Below, piece after piece: positions 36,317-44,621 of a stretch of 64,000 nt of DNA; position 1 is the stretch's first letter, and each line of letters starts with the position of its first letter. The notes under the pieces are model-generated. The model was not told where the DNA came from. It searched no databases and saw nothing but the letters and a program-made list of their open reading frames with translations. The translations under genes were made by a program, and so were the position numbers. The stretch spans positions 867,001-931,000 of the forward strand of contig NZ_CP040518.1 of assembly GCF_005848555.1 (NCBI RefSeq), written 5' to 3'. This DNA is from Blautia sp. SC05B48. GTDB lineage: Bacteria > Bacillota > Clostridia > Lachnospirales > Lachnospiraceae.

Positions 36317-37903
36317 TTATTTTGTAATGGTCCAGTCTTCAATATTCCACATAACACCTACGGAATGATGTCCCAGAACACGTGTGGTATCCAGCCCGTC
36401 AAGTCCGGAAACGCCTACATAATCTCCCTGGAGATAAGCAACCAGAAGGATTCCAGGTGCCTCGGCATATGCCTTTTCGAATTCACTGTAAGCCTCTTTT
36501 CTGGCTTCCTCAGTCTCACCGTGACGGCCTTCCTCAAGATATTTGTCCACATCTGCATTGGAATAATGCATGTTATTTCCACTTGCGTCGGTTACAAAGT
36601 TTACATATGCCATATCCGGGTCAAACTGTGTTGAATAACCTGCAAGGAATCCATTGTATCCTGCATCCCAGTCAAATTTGGTAACAAGCTTTACTTCCAT
36701 TTCCACGCCAGCCTGCTTCAGCATATCAGACATGACATTGGCAATATCCACACGCTCTTCTTCGTAATCACGCACCTGGATGGTAAAGTGGAATTTCTGT
36801 CCGTTCCTCTCATAGATCCCATCATCACCTTTTTTCCATCCCAGCTCTTCCATCTTCTTTGCAAAGGTATCCAGATCATAGGAGTAGATATTAGCTTCCT
36901 TATCTGTTCCGAGAGGATTTCTCTGGATCGGGCTGTATGCCGCCTCTCCCTGTCCTGCAAGAACACCTGCAATAATGGAATCCTTATCCAGCGCATAATT
37001 CAGAACGCCGATGGAATCTCCGTTTTCCTTCCAGAAATCTGTGCTCATATCCATGGCAGCTCCACGGTAATCTGCTGTGGTGAACTCCCAGTAATTATAT
37101 CCGTCCTTATCCTTGAACTGAGAAGCATAGTTGGAATTCAGCCATGCAAGATCCGCCTCGCCGGACTGGAGCATGGTTGCCTTTGTAGTCTCATCCGATA
37201 CTGTACGGTATACAACGGTTTCAATATTCGGAACCTTTCCGTAATAATCTTCATTTCGTTTCAGTGTGATCATTCCGCCGGTAGCATCCCAGTCTTCAAA
37301 TTTATAACGACCTGTTCCCACCGGATTCTGATTAAAGGATGTAGTATTCACATCCTCTCCTTCCAGAAGATGCTCAGGAAGGATTCCCATGGTAAAGTAA
37401 TCCAGCATGGCAGCATCATACTGATCCAGTGTAAAGATCACAGTCTGATCATCCGGTGCCTCAATACTTGTAATGTCCTGGTAATTGCTGGTGATACTGG
37501 CTCCCAGAGTTTCATCCTCTGTAAGCTCCTTATAGGTGTATACAACATCCTCTGCATTGAAATCTTCTCCATCATGCCACTTAACACCATCTCGAAGCTT
37601 AAAAGTATAGGTATTGGTATCCTTGTCAAAGGTATAGCTCTCTGCAAGATCCTCTACCGGCTTTCCATTGGCATCATATTTCATCAGTCCTGAAAAAATA
37701 AGATCCGGAAGCTCATCATGGTTATTCAGAAGGGGATTGATCGTACTTTCTGACTCACCTGCATATACCAGAGTTTTGTTTTCTTCTGCCGCAGCTACGG
37801 TTACCACACTGCCTGCAGTTGCTCCTGTACATGCTGCGGTCACTGCTGCCAGTGTTATCGCCGCATATTTTCTTCCATAGTTGTTTCCTGTTCTCTTTTT
37901 CAT
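36317..37903 (-). CDS. Family 5 extracellular solute-binding protein (importer 2)
   Basis: A 528-residue SBP_bac_5 protein. The N-terminus has a positively charged stretch and a long Ala/Thr-rich hydrophobic segment ending VVTVAAAEENK. A Cys at residue 25 (VTAACTG) is not in a good lipobox, so lipid anchoring is doubtful. The mature part has INPLLNNHDELPDLIFSGLMKYDANG and YTFKLRDGVKWHDGEDFNAEDVVYTYK, the family signature. The ligand is unknown. The start ATG follows GAGGAAAAC; upstream in-frame codons lie in the intergenic gap. Confidence 0.85.
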   Translation of the reverse strand: MKKRTGNNYGRKYAAITLAAVTAACTGATAGSVVTVAAAEENKTLVYAGESESTINPLLNNHDELPDLIFSGLMKYDANGKPVEDLAESYTFDKDTNTYTFKLRDGVKWHDGEDFNAEDVVYTYKELTEDETLGASITSNYQDITSIEAPDDQTVIFTLDQYDAAMLDYFTMGILPEHLLEGEDVNTTSFNQNPVGTGRYKFEDWDATGGMITLKRNEDYYGKVPNIETVVYRTVSDETTKATMLQSGEADLAWLNSNYASQFKDKDGYNYWEFTTADYRGAAMDMSTDFWKENGDSIGVLNYALDKDSIIAGVLAGQGEAAYSPIQRNPLGTDKEANIYSYDLDTFAKKMEELGWKKGDDGIYERNGQKFHFTIQVRDYEEERVDIANVMSDMLKQAGVEMEVKLVTKFDWDAGYNGFLAGYSTQFDPDMAYVNFVTDASGNNMHYSNADVDKYLEEGRHGETEEARKEAYSEFEKAYAEAPGILLVAYLQGDYVGVSGLDGLDTTRVLGHHSVGVMWNIEDWTITK

Positions 37904-37997
37904 TCTGTTTTCCTCATCTTTCCTTATTTTCAAACCGGTTATCCACACTTCGGAATGTTTTATCACGGTTTGCGTCCAAATATTTTTTCTGACTGCA

Positions 37998-38915
37998 TCA
38001 GAGATTGCTGTAATGATTATTTACCTCACTTCTCACAAAGCTTCCCATACTGGTAATGCACATTAAAGTAATGACCAGAAAAACTCCCGGGATCACGATC
38101 ACCCACCAGGTATTCATGATCAGTGCTTTATTTGCCAGCGAGAGCATACTTCCCCAGGAAACTACATCTGCCGGAAGCCCAAGGCCAAGAAAGCTTAAAG
38201 TAGATTCCATGGTAATACAGCTGCTTATCGAAGAGATCACCACAAACATGATCGCCGAAACAAAATTCGGTATCAGATGGTGATACATCACATATCCAAA
38301 ACTTCCTCCGCAAAGTCTTGCATACATCACATAATCACTGTTCCTTATCTGCCGCACTTCACTTCTTACAATACGTGCCAGTGCAAACCACCCGGTAATG
38401 CCGATGATCACAGATATGCTGATCACATCATTGGCCTGAAGGACCGCAGACAGGATCAGGATCAGCAGAAGGGTCGGAATACTTCCGCACATTTCCGTAA
38501 AGCGCATCATAACCGAATCCACCTTTGGACCTGCTGTTCCGCTGATGCATCCGTAGGTAACACCAACCAGGGTAATGATCGCCGCACCCAGAAGTCCGAT
38601 CACCAGAGAAACCCTTCCGCCATACCAGATCAGTGAATAAATATCTCTTCCAAGCGAATCCGTTCCAAAGATAAATTCCTTTCCCGGCGGTGTATTCAGA
38701 TTCTGAAGATAAAAACCTGAGGGATCATGATTTGCCACAACATTCGCAAATACACAGCCCAAAACGATCAGAAAAAGCAGGAACAGGGAAAATACCGGTT
38801 TCCCCTTTAGCCTTTCCCGAAATGTTTTTTTCCGTTTTTCAGATTCATGCTGCTTCCACCCGGCACCAACTACCTGAAAAAGCTCAGCTTCTGAAAGCTT
38901 CCGGTCAGCTACCAT
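37998..38915 (-). CDS. ABC importer permease, DppC/OppC type (importer 2)
   Basis: A 305-residue permease. The N-terminal 35 residues are hydrophilic. Then come PPGKEFIFGTDSLGRDIYSLIWYGGRVSL (family motif, about 77-105) and the coupling motif YARLCGGSFGYVMYHHLIPN (about 196-215). About six membrane helices are predicted. It overlaps permease B by 7 nt. A 94-nt gap separates it from the binding-protein gene. Confidence 0.9.
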   Translation of the reverse strand: MVADRKLSEAELFQVVGAGWKQHESEKRKKTFRERLKGKPVFSLFLLFLIVLGCVFANVVANHDPSGFYLQNLNTPPGKEFIFGTDSLGRDIYSLIWYGGRVSLVIGLLGAAIITLVGVTYGCISGTAGPKVDSVMMRFTEMCGSIPTLLLILILSAVLQANDVISISVIIGITGWFALARIVRSEVRQIRNSDYVMYARLCGGSFGYVMYHHLIPNFVSAIMFVVISSISSCITMESTLSFLGLGLPADVVSWGSMLSLANKALIMNTWWVIVIPGVFLVITLMCITSMGSFVRSEVNNHYSNL

Positions 38916-39901
38916 ACCCTCACCTCCGAATCCTTCATTCTTGGATCGATCTCTTCATTGACAGTCTGTGCAACAAAGCTGCTTAAAAATACGATAAATC
39001 CCGTGATCAGCACATCGATCATCAGCAGATTATAATCATGATATTTTGCAGATTCCACTGCAAGGTTTCCAATTCCCGCATAATTGAAAACAGCCTCCAC
39101 AGTTACAGTCCCACCGGTTACATGGGGTACCGAAACTGCCATGATACTCACGATCGTCGGCATTACATTTCGAAGACAATGCTTCCACAGGATCTTTCTT
39201 TTGGAAAGTCCCTTGGATCTGGCAAGAAGTACATAATCCTTCCGCACCTCATCCAGGAATTTGTTACGTATCATATATGCGTAATACCAGAGATGGCTGA
39301 AGATCATTACTACCAGCGGAAGGATCATATGCTTCATACGATTGCCGATACTATCTGACATTCCTACATCATAGGCACCGCTGCTTGGGAACCATCCAAG
39401 ATTTACACTGAAGATCAGGATCAGTACCACACCAAGCCAGAAAGCCGGCACATAATAGGCTGCTGTTCCGATCTTGCAGATCAGCCGGTCGATCCACTGA
39501 TCCTCATGGAGCGTACAGAATATGGCGATCAGAACTGCCAGTATAAAGATCACAATATAAGCAATTCCTCCCAGCACCAGAGTATTTCCGATCAGCGGTT
39601 TGATCACATTCATAACCGGCTGCCTGTATTTCAGCGACAATCCGAAATCACCATGGACTACGTTGGTAAACCACCTTACATACTGTACCCCGATCCCCTG
39701 ATCCAGTCCCAGTCTCGTTCTGGCCGCAGCCACTTCCTCACTGGTCATCATTTCCAGGGAATCTCCGTAAAAGGACTGCAGGGGATCTCCCGGTGCCAGT
39801 CTCGCCAGCCAAAACACCACCACAGACAGCAGAAACATAACCACAGCAAGCAGAAGAATCCGTTTCAGGATCCGGATGACGAGTTTATTTTCTTTGTTCA
39901 T
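38909..39901 (-). CDS. ABC importer permease, DppB/OppB type (importer 2)
   Basis: A 330-residue permease starting MNKENKLVIRILKRILLLAVV. It has LGLDQGIGVQYVRWFTNVVHGDFGLSLKYRQPV and the EAA-like motif LLARSKGLSKRKILWKHCLRN (about 218-238). The start chosen is the ATG behind AAAGGAAAATT. An in-frame ATG at 40000 lies inside a leader hairpin and lacks a ribosome site. First gene of importer operon 2, behind a long structured leader. Confidence 0.9.
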   Translation of the reverse strand: MNKENKLVIRILKRILLLAVVMFLLSVVVFWLARLAPGDPLQSFYGDSLEMMTSEEVAAARTRLGLDQGIGVQYVRWFTNVVHGDFGLSLKYRQPVMNVIKPLIGNTLVLGGIAYIVIFILAVLIAIFCTLHEDQWIDRLICKIGTAAYYVPAFWLGVVLILIFSVNLGWFPSSGAYDVGMSDSIGNRMKHMILPLVVMIFSHLWYYAYMIRNKFLDEVRKDYVLLARSKGLSKRKILWKHCLRNVMPTIVSIMAVSVPHVTGGTVTVEAVFNYAGIGNLAVESAKYHDYNLLMIDVLITGFIVFLSSFVAQTVNEEIDPRMKDSEVRVW

Positions 39902-39967
39902 AATTTTCCTTTCCCACTGCCCTTTACAGTTCAGACAGACATTCGCATTCCGCCCTGCTGCATTCTC

Positions 39968-40148
39968 ATGAACACAAATCACTCCACGATTTGTGTTCAT
40001 ATTTCAAAAGCAGTTATGACATCCAAAATCATAACTGCTTTTGAAAGGGTCGTGTTATTATTCGACAAAACATTTGTATGCACAAATAGGAGTGCGCGGA
40101 GGTTATGTGCATCACAGTGTTTTTATATACAGCACGCGGAGTGTGCTG
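39968..40148 (-). ncRNA. Structured 5' leader of importer operon 2
   Basis: Between the predicted start (about 40150) and the permease ATG lie four inverted repeats. They are CAGCAC/GTGCTG (40130-40148, 7-nt loop), ATGCACA/TGTGCAT (40078-40112), a perfect 15-bp pair starting CAAAAGCAGTTATGA (40005-40043, 9-nt loop) and a perfect 13-bp pair ATGAACACAAATC (39968-40000, 7-nt loop). None ends in a U-tract. It is a candidate cis-acting RNA; no known riboswitch class was recognised. Confidence 0.45.
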
Positions 40149-40156
40149 CTGATATC

Positions 40157-40236
40157 ATTTTATCATTTAACAGATTTCGGACAACCCCGGTACGGGGATA
40201 TTGGACAGTCGGGTTTTGCATGGATATGTATTCCAT
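40157..40236 (-). promoter_or_regulatory. Promoter B (importer 2) with shared LysR-type elements
   Basis: On the minus strand TTGTCC (40179-40184), a 16-nt spacer and TAAAAT (40157-40162), start near 40150. CCCCGGTACGGGG (40185-40197, centre -41) abuts the -35 and ATGGATATGTATTCCAT (40220-40236) is centred near -78. Spacing and sequence match promoter A almost base for base across about 55 nt. Confidence 0.7.
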
Positions 40237-40237
40237 A

Positions 40238-40293
40238 TAAAAAACGGGACTTTTCTGTATCAGGAGCCTGTGTCCCGTGCAGAAAAATCCCGT
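40238..40293 (-). terminator. Terminator of the LysR gene
   Basis: On the minus strand ACGGGAT-TTTTCTG and its near-complement CAGAAAA-GTCCCGT enclose about 22 nt and are followed by TTTTTTAT. It lies 25 nt after the LysR stop and directly before the -78 element of promoter B. Confidence 0.65.
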
Positions 40294-40317
40294 CTGGTCT
40301 TTTGCTTTATTCTTTTA

Positions 40318-41235
40318 TCACTTCCCGGAAATCTGAAGCCTTTCCTTCACGAATCCCAGAAAATCCTTTCCCTGTTCACTGAGCTCTTCACCTCTCCGGC
40401 AGATGCACCCGTAAACAAGTTTCTGGCCTTCTCCCGGAAATGTATATTTCACGGAGGAATATCCCGGATCACGGCCGGAAAGATCCGCACCACTGATATT
40501 ACACAGCTCTCCGGAGCCAAGAAGACGTTCCACGATATAATCACTGTTTGTTACGACTACAGTCTCTGCCTCCACTGCGGAATGACCGTTTTCCTCTACA
40601 AGGTTCCGGTAATTATCCGGGGAAAATTCATCGGGAAATCTCTGGATCAGCCTGAGCTGGGACATATTAAAGTCTCCCTCATCTGCTGTATCTGCTTTCC
40701 CTTTCCCGGTATAAATATTTACCTCGGTTTCCGTCAGCAGCTCAAATTCCAGGTAATTCCGGGAAAGAAAATACTGGAACGCTGCCAGCTGATTCTGCAT
40801 CACATAGGCGAATCCCATATCATCCTGTCTGGCTTTTACACGTTTTATGATCTCATGGGTATCTGCTGCGTAAACCTGATAATGAAGATCATCGCACTTA
40901 TGTGCTTCATAATACGTTACGAAGGTATCCGCAAACCAGGAGCTGGGATGAAAGCATACACACAGGCTGCTTTTTGCAAGTGGCTGTGCCTGCATTTCCA
41001 GTTCATCTATATTTTCCAGGATCCTCTGCACATGGATATATGCACGTTCTCCTTCCGGTGTCAGCTCTATGCCCTTTGTATGACGGACAAACAGCTGAGT
41101 ACGCATATCGTCTTCCATGGAACGGATCACCTTGCTTACATTTGACTGCGTGGTAAAAAGCAGCTCTGCAGCCTGGCTGAAGGAGCCTGTTTTGGCACAG
41201 GCCGCAAAATACTGGATCTGTTTGATATTCAGCAT
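40318..41235 (-). CDS. LysR-family transcriptional regulator
   Basis: A 305-residue LTTR. The N-terminal winged helix-turn-helix is LNIKQIQYFAACAKTGSFSQAAELLFTTQSNVSKVIRSMEDDM (about 1-45). A periplasmic-binding-like effector domain follows from about residue 88. It starts 4 nt after the stop of the fusion enzyme with AGGTAGGAG upstream, so the two are co-transcribed from promoter C. Its own position between two transporter operons and the shared promoter dyads at A, B and C make it the likely regulator of all three units. The effector is unknown. Confidence 0.88.
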   Translation of the reverse strand: MLNIKQIQYFAACAKTGSFSQAAELLFTTQSNVSKVIRSMEDDMRTQLFVRHTKGIELTPEGERAYIHVQRILENIDELEMQAQPLAKSSLCVCFHPSSWFADTFVTYYEAHKCDDLHYQVYAADTHEIIKRVKARQDDMGFAYVMQNQLAAFQYFLSRNYLEFELLTETEVNIYTGKGKADTADEGDFNMSQLRLIQRFPDEFSPDNYRNLVEENGHSAVEAETVVVTNSDYIVERLLGSGELCNISGADLSGRDPGYSSVKYTFPGEGQKLVYGCICRRGEELSEQGKDFLGFVKERLQISGK

Positions 41236-41239
41236 GCTC

Positions 41240-43681
41240 CTACCTCGTTTTCTTCGCAAAGATCAAAAACATCGGGGTCGGATTATAAAACTCGTCTTTT
41301 TCTATATAAATACGTTTGCTGATACCAAGATCAAAGGAAAATTCTTCCACACCTGTACGGCTCAGCGTTTCCAGATCCCATGCCGGACGCAGAAAAGAGC
41401 TGATAGGCAACTGCCGCTTAATATCCTCACATTCCTGCATCAGTTCATCCTGGATCTGATGATGGGCATGATTCTCCGGAAGATCCGCAGTGTCCGCAAA
41501 GTCTGCTGCCCCGTAATTTGCATCCAGATTTATCATCACTCCGCCAGGTTTCAGTACGCGGAACCATTCCTGATAAGCATGCTCCGCGTCCGGAAGTGTC
41601 CAGGTAAGATTCCGGGATACGATCACATCAAATTCCTCATCCGGAAAATCCGGAGCTTCTGCATCCATCACCATAAACCGGCAGTCTGCTTTTTCTTCCT
41701 CAGCCAGCTCCTTTGCATGAGTGATCATATCCGGCGTCAGATCGATCCCGGTTACCTGATGGCCTTCCTTTGCAAGAAGAATGGTAAAAAATCCGGTTCC
41801 GCAGCCTACATCCAGGATCCTGAGATTCTTTTTCTCCGGCAGATACTTCTTAAGCTCAGCCATCCAGCGGCCTGCAAGTGCACTGTGAAGCTCTGCTCTT
41901 CTCTGTTCCAGAAAGCTGTCGCTGCGTCTGGTCCAGTACTGGGCGATCCTTGTTTTCCGCTCGTCTTTTTCTCTTACGATATTTCCGTAGGTGATCACAG
42001 GGCCGCCTTCCACAACCTGAAGGCTTGATACCTGATAAAGGATCACACCATCCATGTCTGCGCGACAGATTTCCTGGACATTTCCCTCATAATCACGGAT
42101 CTCTCCGAGATACTCATCCTGATGAACGATATCGCCTGGTTTCTTGACCGGGTACCAGAGACCGTTGACACTGGCACACTGGTAACGTACGTCATCCATC
42201 TTCAGAGGATAATAGGTGCTGTGGGAGCGGATTCCTCTGTAGGCCCCAATGCTGCAGAGAATATTCCGCACATCCCGGCGCATGGAATCCACTTCCTCCC
42301 GCTGCCAGGTTCCCATACATCCCCTTTCCAGAAGCACAGCCGGAATATCGCAGGTACTTGCCGCATAATTATAGGCGCCGCCTGTACTCACATTTGACTG
42401 TACCATATATGGGACATCAACCTGCTCTGCCATTTTTCGGGAGGCTTCCACGATCTCCGGCTTTGCCACGCCTGCAAAATATACATACGGAGTCAGCTCC
42501 TCATAATCGTCACCACCGTGAAGATCGATATAATAATCCGCCTTCCGGATCAGGGATTCTGTGATAGCTGCCGCCAGACGTTCCATTTTTGTTCCGTCCT
42601 TTTTGCCCGGGAAAACACGGTTCAGATTTTTTCCGTCTTCCCAGCTGATGCTGCCTGCACGCTTCTCAAAGTCTTCCCGGTTCAGCACCTTTACCAGAAC
42701 CAGCTGGCCCTTTACCTTTTCCGGCTTCAGCCGCTTCGACAGCTCGATCAGAGTCTGGATTCCCACATACTCTCCTGCATGAAGCCCTGCTGTGACGAGA
42801 ACGGTTTTTCCCGGATCTTTTCCACGGATGATGGTTGCCGGAAGGACAAATTCTCCATCTCCGAGTTCAAGAAAGCCTTCTGTTTTTTCTCCTGCCGCAA
42901 CCGGAAGATTCAGGAAATGATCCGGTTTCACACCGGTTACCATAAACATTGGTGTGGACTGATAATTCAGTCTCTCTTCCTCACTCCAGACCGTTTTCCA
43001 TATTTCTGTGTCTGTGCGGATTCCAAGAAGTCCTGCTTCTCTGAGAGTTTTTACATCCCAACGGGGACGGCTGATCTTTGACAGCGGTACCTGGAGGGCG
43101 ATCCGCTCCATGCGCTCAATATCCGTACAGAGATAGTGATCATCCAGGCTGTTGTTTTCCACATTTTTCCGGTCGTTTTCGTAGGCCTTACGCTGCTCTT
43201 CCTCATAAAGATAGCCATACCAGTTGGCATCAAAATTCAGAAGCCTTCCTCCTGCCTTCAGTACACGGACCCATTCTCTGTAAGCAACATCAGGATGCTC
43301 CAGATTCCAGGTAAGATTTCGTGAAATGACCACGTCAAAGGTATTATCCTCAAAATCCAGCTTCTGTGCATCCATCCTCCAAAAACGGATGTTCCGGCAA
43401 AGGTCTCCCGCATTTTCCTTTGCCTTTTCCAGCATTCCTTCCGTATAATCTACTGCATCTACATGATATCCGGCTTCTGCCAGGATCACAGGAAAAAATC
43501 CGGGGCCTGTTCCGATATCCAGGATACGGATCTCTTCCTTTGGCTTGTCCGGGAACTGACTGGTCAGCACCTTAAGCCATGCGTTTTTCTGCGTTCCCGC
43601 AAGCTCTTTATGATTCACTTCGGAGTACCCTTCTGTACGGGTGCTCCAGTAAGATTCGATTTCATCGAGAAGTTTTTCCAC
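41240..43681 (-). CDS. Methyltransferase-M14/AspA deacylase-methyltransferase fusion
   Basis: An 813-residue three-part protein. Residues about 1-250 are a class I SAM methyltransferase (motif I ILDIGTGPGF, 53-62; ISRNLTWNLEHPDVAYREW). Residues about 265-570 are a zinc deacylase of the AstE/AspA (M14-like) family with VTAGLHAGEYVG (H301, E304), YYIDLHGGDD (H388) and VLLERGCMG (Glu452). Residues about 575-813 are a second methyltransferase (ILDVGCGTGF, 622-631; VSRNLTWTLPDAEHAYQEW), clearly paralogous to the first. All catalytic motifs look intact. It is co-transcribed with the LysR gene. It presumably modifies or releases the compound brought in by the neighbouring importers. The reaction is not known. 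Confidence 0.85.
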   Translation of the reverse strand: MEKLLDEIESYWSTRTEGYSEVNHKELAGTQKNAWLKVLTSQFPDKPKEEIRILDIGTGPGFFPVILAEAGYHVDAVDYTEGMLEKAKENAGDLCRNIRFWRMDAQKLDFEDNTFDVVISRNLTWNLEHPDVAYREWVRVLKAGGRLLNFDANWYGYLYEEEQRKAYENDRKNVENNSLDDHYLCTDIERMERIALQVPLSKISRPRWDVKTLREAGLLGIRTDTEIWKTVWSEEERLNYQSTPMFMVTGVKPDHFLNLPVAAGEKTEGFLELGDGEFVLPATIIRGKDPGKTVLVTAGLHAGEYVGIQTLIELSKRLKPEKVKGQLVLVKVLNREDFEKRAGSISWEDGKNLNRVFPGKKDGTKMERLAAAITESLIRKADYYIDLHGGDDYEELTPYVYFAGVAKPEIVEASRKMAEQVDVPYMVQSNVSTGGAYNYAASTCDIPAVLLERGCMGTWQREEVDSMRRDVRNILCSIGAYRGIRSHSTYYPLKMDDVRYQCASVNGLWYPVKKPGDIVHQDEYLGEIRDYEGNVQEICRADMDGVILYQVSSLQVVEGGPVITYGNIVREKDERKTRIAQYWTRRSDSFLEQRRAELHSALAGRWMAELKKYLPEKKNLRILDVGCGTGFFTILLAKEGHQVTGIDLTPDMITHAKELAEEEKADCRFMVMDAEAPDFPDEEFDVIVSRNLTWTLPDAEHAYQEWFRVLKPGGVMINLDANYGAADFADTADLPENHAHHQIQDELMQECEDIKRQLPISSFLRPAWDLETLSRTGVEEFSFDLGISKRIYIEKDEFYNPTPMFLIFAKKTR

Positions 43682-43744
43682 GTTGATTCCTCCGCACTTT
43701 TCTATTCACGTGAGGGAAATCAGGTCCCCCCACAGGTCACGTTT

Positions 43745-43786
43745 AATGTACCAAATTGTCAGGGTATTAACAAGCCCCTGGGGGGG
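43745..43786 (-). promoter_or_regulatory. Promoter C (fusion enzyme and LysR) with shared GC dyad
   Basis: On the minus strand TTGTTA (43768-43773), a 17-nt spacer and TACATT (43745-43750), start near 43738. The dyad CCCC-T-GGGGGGG (43775-43786) is centred near -42 and nearly abuts the -35, with the same ACAA-CCCC...GGGGATT context as A and B. A clear -78 element is not seen here. Confidence 0.55.
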
Positions 43787-43938
43787 ATTCCCCACATTGC
43801 TCTGCCGATAAAATTTCCGAATGCCGAACACTGCTTCCGTACTCCTGTCCACCTTGTAATTCTCCGAATGCTGTGGTATCATCCTGGCTGTAGTAGTTCA
43901 GTAATATAACCGAAATTGAAAGGATGGTTCATATACAA

Positions 43939-44574
43939 ATGACAACACAGGAACTGGCCTATGAAGTTATCAGCCGTTTAAAAAAGGAATATCCTGATGC
44001 AGACTGTACACTGGATTATGATGATGCCTGGAAGCTTCTTGTAAGTGTCCGTCTGGCAGCTCAGTGCACCGATGCCCGGGTCAATGTAGTAGTTCAGGAT
44101 CTCTATGCAAAATACCCGGATGTGGCAGCCCTGGCAGCTGCAGAGCCGGAAGCAATCGAAGCCATTGTACGTCCCTGCGGCCTTGGAAAAAGCAAAGCCC
44201 GGGATATCAGCGCCTGTATGCGCATTCTCCACGAACAGTATCACGACAAGGTACCGGAAGACTTTAACGCACTTCTGAAGCTTCCCGGTGTGGGCCGAAA
44301 AAGCGCAAACCTGATCATGGGTGACGTATTCGGCAGGCCTGCCATTGTAACAGATACTCACTGTATCCGCCTTTCCAACCGCATCGGCCTTGTCCATGAC
44401 ATGAAGGATCCGAAAAAGGTGGAAATGGCTCTCTGGAAGATCATCCCTCCGGAAGAAGGCAATGATCTCTGCCACCGTCTTGTCAATCATGGAAGAGAAG
44501 TCTGTACAGCGCGGACAAAACCTTACTGTGACCGCTGCTGTCTCAATGATATCTGCGAAAAAAATGGGATCTGA
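43939..44574 (+). CDS. nth: Endonuclease III (DNA glycosylase/AP lyase)
   Basis: A 211-residue HhH-GPD repair enzyme for oxidised pyrimidines. It has the helix-hairpin-helix with catalytic Lys in LPGVGRKSANLIMGDVFG, and the catalytic Asp in VTDTHCIRLSNR. A C-terminal iron-sulfur Cys cluster runs CTARTKPYCDRCCLNDIC. The first Cys spacing is seven residues rather than the six of E. coli Nth. The start chosen (MTTQELAYEV) matches the family N-terminus; an ATG five codons earlier directly abuts the GAAAGG ribosome site. It is divergent from promoter C. Confidence 0.93.
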   Translation: MTTQELAYEVISRLKKEYPDADCTLDYDDAWKLLVSVRLAAQCTDARVNVVVQDLYAKYPDVAALAAAEPEAIEAIVRPCGLGKSKARDISACMRILHEQYHDKVPEDFNALLKLPGVGRKSANLIMGDVFGRPAIVTDTHCIRLSNRIGLVHDMKDPKKVEMALWKIIPPEEGNDLCHRLVNHGREVCTARTKPYCDRCCLNDICEKNGI

Positions 44575-44621
44575 ATGTATGCAGTTCAATAAACCTTCAG
44601 ACCCCGGAAAGGAAAAACATA

